A stretch of DNA of 9,091 bases. Origin: Opitutaceae bacterium. Lineage in GTDB: Bacteria; Verrucomicrobiota; Verrucomicrobiae; Opitutales; Opitutaceae. Below, one piece after another: positions 6,935 to 9,091 of this stretch (positions are counted from its first letter, which is position 1; every line of letters starts with the position of its first letter). The notes beneath the pieces were generated by a model, which saw only the letters and a list, made by a program, of their open reading frames with translations, made no database searches and was not told the DNA's origin. The stretch is taken from positions 1 through 9,091 of the forward strand of contig JAISAX010000063.1 of NCBI GenBank assembly GCA_031266495.1. The letters run 5' to 3'. The position numbers and the translations under genes were made by a program.

Positions 6935-7060
6935 GTTACGCAGAGCGAAGGCGCGCCAGCGCCTCGCGCTTTGCCCCTCCGCCTTTCGCCTCGCAAACCG
7001 GCGACACTCCGTGTCGTCACCACAGGCACGACGTCCCGTGGCTACGTCCATCCGCATAAT
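6935..7060. repeat. Repeat-like spacer between the glycosidase and ATPase genes
   Basis: This non-coding stretch includes hairpin GGCGC/GCGCC around 6950-6963. CGCCTCGC appears twice, at 6960-6967 and 6987-6994. A perfect stem CGACAC/GTGTCG lies at 7002-7016 around TCC. The 12-mer at 7005-7016 is the inverse complement of 5106-5117. The hairpins lie downstream of the glycosidase stop (7074) on its transcribed strand and could help end that transcript, although no T-run follows. The look is of a dispersed intergenic element, unproven from one window. Confidence 0.4.
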
Positions 7061-7073
7061 TCGCCCGGAAAAC

Positions 7074-8267
7074 TCACAGGCGGAGCCTGGTCTCCGGCTC
7101 GCCCGAAGCCAGTCCCGAGGTTTCGCCGGATACCAGCGGCAACACCACATTCCATGTTTCCGTCGCATCGCTGAAACCGTTTTTCCCGTTCGAGACCGCC
7201 GCACAAAAATACGCAGGGTGGCCATTCCGGAAATAAACGAAAGGACGCTCCATGCTCCCGACCATCCGGCGCGTGCCGTCCGTATAAACAAGCTCGCGGC
7301 GATATGCCAGCGGCGGCGTCCCGGGCCTCCAGACAAGCGGCTTTCCGCCCGCCACCGGCATCGACTCGGCCAAAAAACCCGCGTGCGCCTGACCGCACAG
7401 CCGTCCCGTCATATCCTTCGCAATCATCCTGAAAACGCCCCCCCTCCCGTCTCTCCCGCCCTCCTGCCAGAGAAACGGATCTTCCACCTCCCCGAATCGC
7501 ACCGGTGGCCCGGGCGAAAACAAAGGCCCGTTATCGTCACTAAAAACCCGATACAGACCTCCCGGTTCATCCGCCTCCGCCAACCCGATGCTCATGGGAC
7601 CGTGCGTCGGACCGCGTATCCCCTCCATCCAGGCGCGCGCCTTGAAAAGCATCGTCACACGTCCGTCATCGTGAATCCACGGAGCCGGATTCGACGTGAG
7701 AAAACTATAAAAAGTTCCCGGTTTCGTTGGCAAAACCGGCTCGTCCAGCCGATGCCACGGTCCGCACACCGAATCCGCCCAGGCCACGCCCACACGCTTC
7801 ATCGAACGGGCCACGATGCACGCCGGATGGCCCGCACCCAGCTCGCCCGCGCTTCCCGGAGTGAAATCCGCGAACGGATGCGTGCTCCCCATATAAAACA
7901 GCCAGTAGTGCCCGCCGTGATACCGGATGGTCGGGTTGTGCGTGGAGCGTCCGTCCCAATACTCCGCGCCGCGCGCCGGCAGCACGACCTCGGCAAATTC
8001 GTACGGTCCCTCCGCCCGGTCCGCCACCGCCCGCACCACTTCCGACGCCACCATCCATCCGGGATGAAACGGCAGCCACTTCGGCCACCGCGAGGCAAAC
8101 ATGTGCCACCGCATCCTCCCCTCCCCCCCCTCCCCCATCAATGTATCCGGTGCGCGGATAATCGATGGGCACCACGTCCAATAATCCGGCTGACGGAATC
8201 CGTTGTCAGGCGCGACCGGCGCGAAGGCAAACGCCGTGGCAGACACAGCCGGTGAGACCGCGCTCAT
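7074..8267 (-). CDS. Glycoside hydrolase-like five-bladed beta-propeller protein (GH43/GH117/GH130-type fold)
   Basis: This 397-residue protein has the repeated blade motifs of this superfamily. WCPSII (32-37) is followed by HMFASRWPK (55-63), with ASEVVRAVADRAEGPYEF at 74-91. Next come YWDGRSTHNPTI (103-114) and YWLFYMGSTH (121-130). SNPAPW (192-197), GEVEDPFLW (259-267) and SMERPFVYF (338-346) complete the series. Acidic residues such as D29, E262, D263 and E340 are candidate catalytic or substrate contacts, by analogy only. The CAZy family cannot be fixed by eye, nor can the substrate. No clear signal peptide is seen, although the first 20 residues are mildly hydrophobic. The start at 8267 is strongly supported: GGAGG seven bases upstream, inside the end of the preceding gene. 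A Gly/Glu insert (GEGGEG, 45-50) is encoded by a G-rich run. The gene is probably co-transcribed with the prepilin-like gene. Confidence 0.82.
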   Translation of the reverse strand: MSAVSPAVSATAFAFAPVAPDNGFRQPDYWTWCPSIIRAPDTLMGEGGEGRMRWHMFASRWPKWLPFHPGWMVASEVVRAVADRAEGPYEFAEVVLPARGAEYWDGRSTHNPTIRYHGGHYWLFYMGSTHPFADFTPGSAGELGAGHPACIVARSMKRVGVAWADSVCGPWHRLDEPVLPTKPGTFYSFLTSNPAPWIHDDGRVTMLFKARAWMEGIRGPTHGPMSIGLAEADEPGGLYRVFSDDNGPLFSPGPPVRFGEVEDPFLWQEGGRDGRGGVFRMIAKDMTGRLCGQAHAGFLAESMPVAGGKPLVWRPGTPPLAYRRELVYTDGTRRMVGSMERPFVYFRNGHPAYFCAAVSNGKNGFSDATETWNVVLPLVSGETSGLASGEPETRLRL

Positions 8268-8270
8268 GAA

Positions 8271-9091
8271 TCAGCCTCCGGATTCCGAAGGAGCCGCCGG
8301 CATTTCGGTCAGACCAAGTGCAGAACCCTTTCTCAAATCATTGTCATCCGGTTCCTGATTCATGGTCGCACCGCGCCAATACTGCATATAGAGTCTCCCG
8401 TCTTTTTCGTCTCCATCCACATAGGCGACATGACCGTCAAGAAAACCGCAATTGATGGAGCGCTTGCCCCGATGGCGCAGCGGCAGATGTGTTTCCAAAT
8501 CGCCCCCTCCCGTTTTCCACGCACCTTGAAAGTGATCGAACACCAGCGGCGTCCGCGAGGGCTGGGTGCAAAGCCCGAAATTTACAAGTTTTACTCGTGT
8601 CACCCCCTCCACGGTCTCGCTTGGAGGCTGCCTGACACCGTAATCCGACTTCTGGGCCGCCATCATCGTAGGGTCTTGTGTCAACCCGTTCATACGCACG
8701 GAAGGACAATGCTCTATCTTTTCATACAAGTATTTTGTACCTGACAACCGGATACGATTTGGGCCGGGCTTGTAATACCAACGCAATAGATAGAATCCGT
8801 GAAATGTGCCTTGTCCTACCCCCTCGTTCGAATAAGCGCTCCATTCATTGGTGTTGTTCACCGTATTCGGCAGGGAGAGCATTTTGTGATCATTCAAAAA
8901 CATGACATAGGCCATCGTCAGTTGGCGCACGTTGCTTTTGCAGGTGGCGTCCGCTGCACTCTGTCGTACCCGGCCCACTACGGGGATGATGATCGCGGCC
9001 AGGATGCCGATGATCGTGATGACCGCGAGCAACTCGATCAGCGTGAAGGCCCGGGATACAATCGTGACAGGACGACTTTGTCGTCCTGTCA
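8271..9091 (-). CDS. Prepilin-type N-terminal cleavage/methylation protein (pseudopilin-like), start outside the window
   Basis: The visible 272 residues begin at the window edge and read TGRQSRPVTIVSRAFTLIEL, then LAVITIIGILAAIIIPVVGR. This is the prepilin signal: basic leader, cleavage before F, E at +5, then a hydrophobic helix. Ala rather than the common Gly precedes the cleavage site, a form I associate with Verrucomicrobia. The globular part (CKSNVRQLTMAYVMFLNDHK onward) and the late NCGFLDGHVAYVDGD motif match the large Verrucomicrobial/Planctomycete pseudopilin-like family rather than true GspG. The mature protein would be anchored in the inner membrane and could join a type II secretion or pilus-like fibre; its specific role is unknown. 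No start codon is visible, so the true 5' end lies beyond 9091. The gene directly precedes the beta-propeller glycosidase. Confidence 0.85.
   Translation of the reverse strand, partial: TGRQSRPVTIVSRAFTLIELLAVITIIGILAAIIIPVVGRVRQSAADATCKSNVRQLTMAYVMFLNDHKMLSLPNTVNNTNEWSAYSNEGVGQGTFHGFYLLRWYYKPGPNRIRLSGTKYLYEKIEHCPSVRMNGLTQDPTMMAAQKSDYGVRQPPSETVEGVTRVKLVNFGLCTQPSRTPLVFDHFQGAWKTGGGDLETHLPLRHRGKRSINCGFLDGHVAYVDGDEKDGRLYMQYWRGATMNQEPDDNDLRKGSALGLTEMPAAPSESGG
8275..8279 (-). promoter_or_regulatory. Strong Shine-Dalgarno (GGAGG) of the glycosidase gene
   Basis: On the minus strand GGAGG lies seven bases before the ATG at 8267-8265 and inside the last codons of the upstream prepilin-like gene. It fixes the glycosidase start and supports coupled translation of the two genes, whose stop and start are three bases apart. 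Confidence 0.8.
9065..9091. repeat. Perfect 12-base inverted repeat at the right edge
   Basis: TGACAGGACGAC at 9065-9076 and GTCGTCCTGTCA at 9080-9091 form a perfect stem around TTT. It lies in or just before the leader-peptide codons of the prepilin-like gene and may continue beyond the window, since the right arm ends exactly at the edge. As RNA it would fold next to the translation start. As DNA it could be an operator or a dispersed hairpin element. Confidence 0.7.

Noticed and set aside
5715..8255. Very long open frame on the plus strand (about 846 codons)
   Set aside because: It lies antisense to the ATPase and glycosidase genes, both of which carry clear family motifs. Its translation is R/P/H-rich with no recognisable domain, a typical shadow in GC-rich DNA.
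1..9091. CRISPR array, toxin-antitoxin pair or known defence system
   Set aside because: No regularly spaced direct repeats, Cas-like motifs or paired toxin/antitoxin genes are seen. The ATPase alone is not evidence of defence.

Overview
The window looks like a chromosomal accessory region of a GC-rich Verrucomicrobium, most likely of the Opitutales/Opitutaceae type. The taxon is inferred from three kinds of gene found together. They are a PEP-CTERM surface or exported protein, a prepilin-like protein with an RAFTLIELL N-terminus and a C-terminal 'FLDGHV' motif, and carbohydrate-active genes next to a PF12831-type FAD oxidoreductase and an AraC regulator. No rRNA, tRNA or CRISPR array is visible.

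Left part (1-3107). The left edge holds the N-terminus of a minus-strand transposase resembling the IS1634/IS4-like group, running out of the window. It lies beside a 5'-truncated glycoside hydrolase family 31 gene (plus strand, about 380-1417). That gene keeps only the end of the catalytic domain, the distal beta domain and the DUF5110-like tail. The simplest reading is that an insertion sequence removed or separated the catalytic part. A hairpin-bearing spacer follows, then an intact FAD-dependent oxidoreductase (1527-3095). An AraC-type regulator (3108-4004, minus) converges on it with a 12-base gap.

Middle (4005-5500). The AraC gene diverges from a PEP-CTERM protein (4166-4927, plus) across 161 bases. 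Then comes a 571-base stretch without a confident gene. It holds a GC-rich, hairpin-dense repeat-like segment, a short coding-like minus-strand stretch that looks truncated, and a 17-base poly-C tract three bases from the stop codon of the next gene.

Right part (5499-9091). All genes are on the minus strand: an AAA_14/DUF4143 ATPase (5499-6833), a five-bladed beta-propeller glycoside-hydrolase-like protein (7074-8267), and the prepilin-like protein (8271-9091, cut by the window edge). The last two are almost certainly one transcription unit: three bases between them and a clear GGAGG before the second start. The ATPase start lies inside a cluster of six TGTCC/GGACA half-sites that includes a 27-base near-perfect palindrome. 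This cluster is the most distinctive regulatory-looking signal in the window. The spacers on either side of the ATPase share a 12-base hairpin motif in opposite orientation.

Functionally the window suggests sugar-polymer use (GH31 remnant, beta-propeller hydrolase, FAD oxidoreductase, AraC sensor) plus surface or pilin-like proteins, with signs of mobile-element damage. I do not see convincing evidence of a wholly new multi-gene system. The best candidates for something undescribed are the half-site cluster at the ATPase gene and the pairing of a pseudopilin with a glycosidase.
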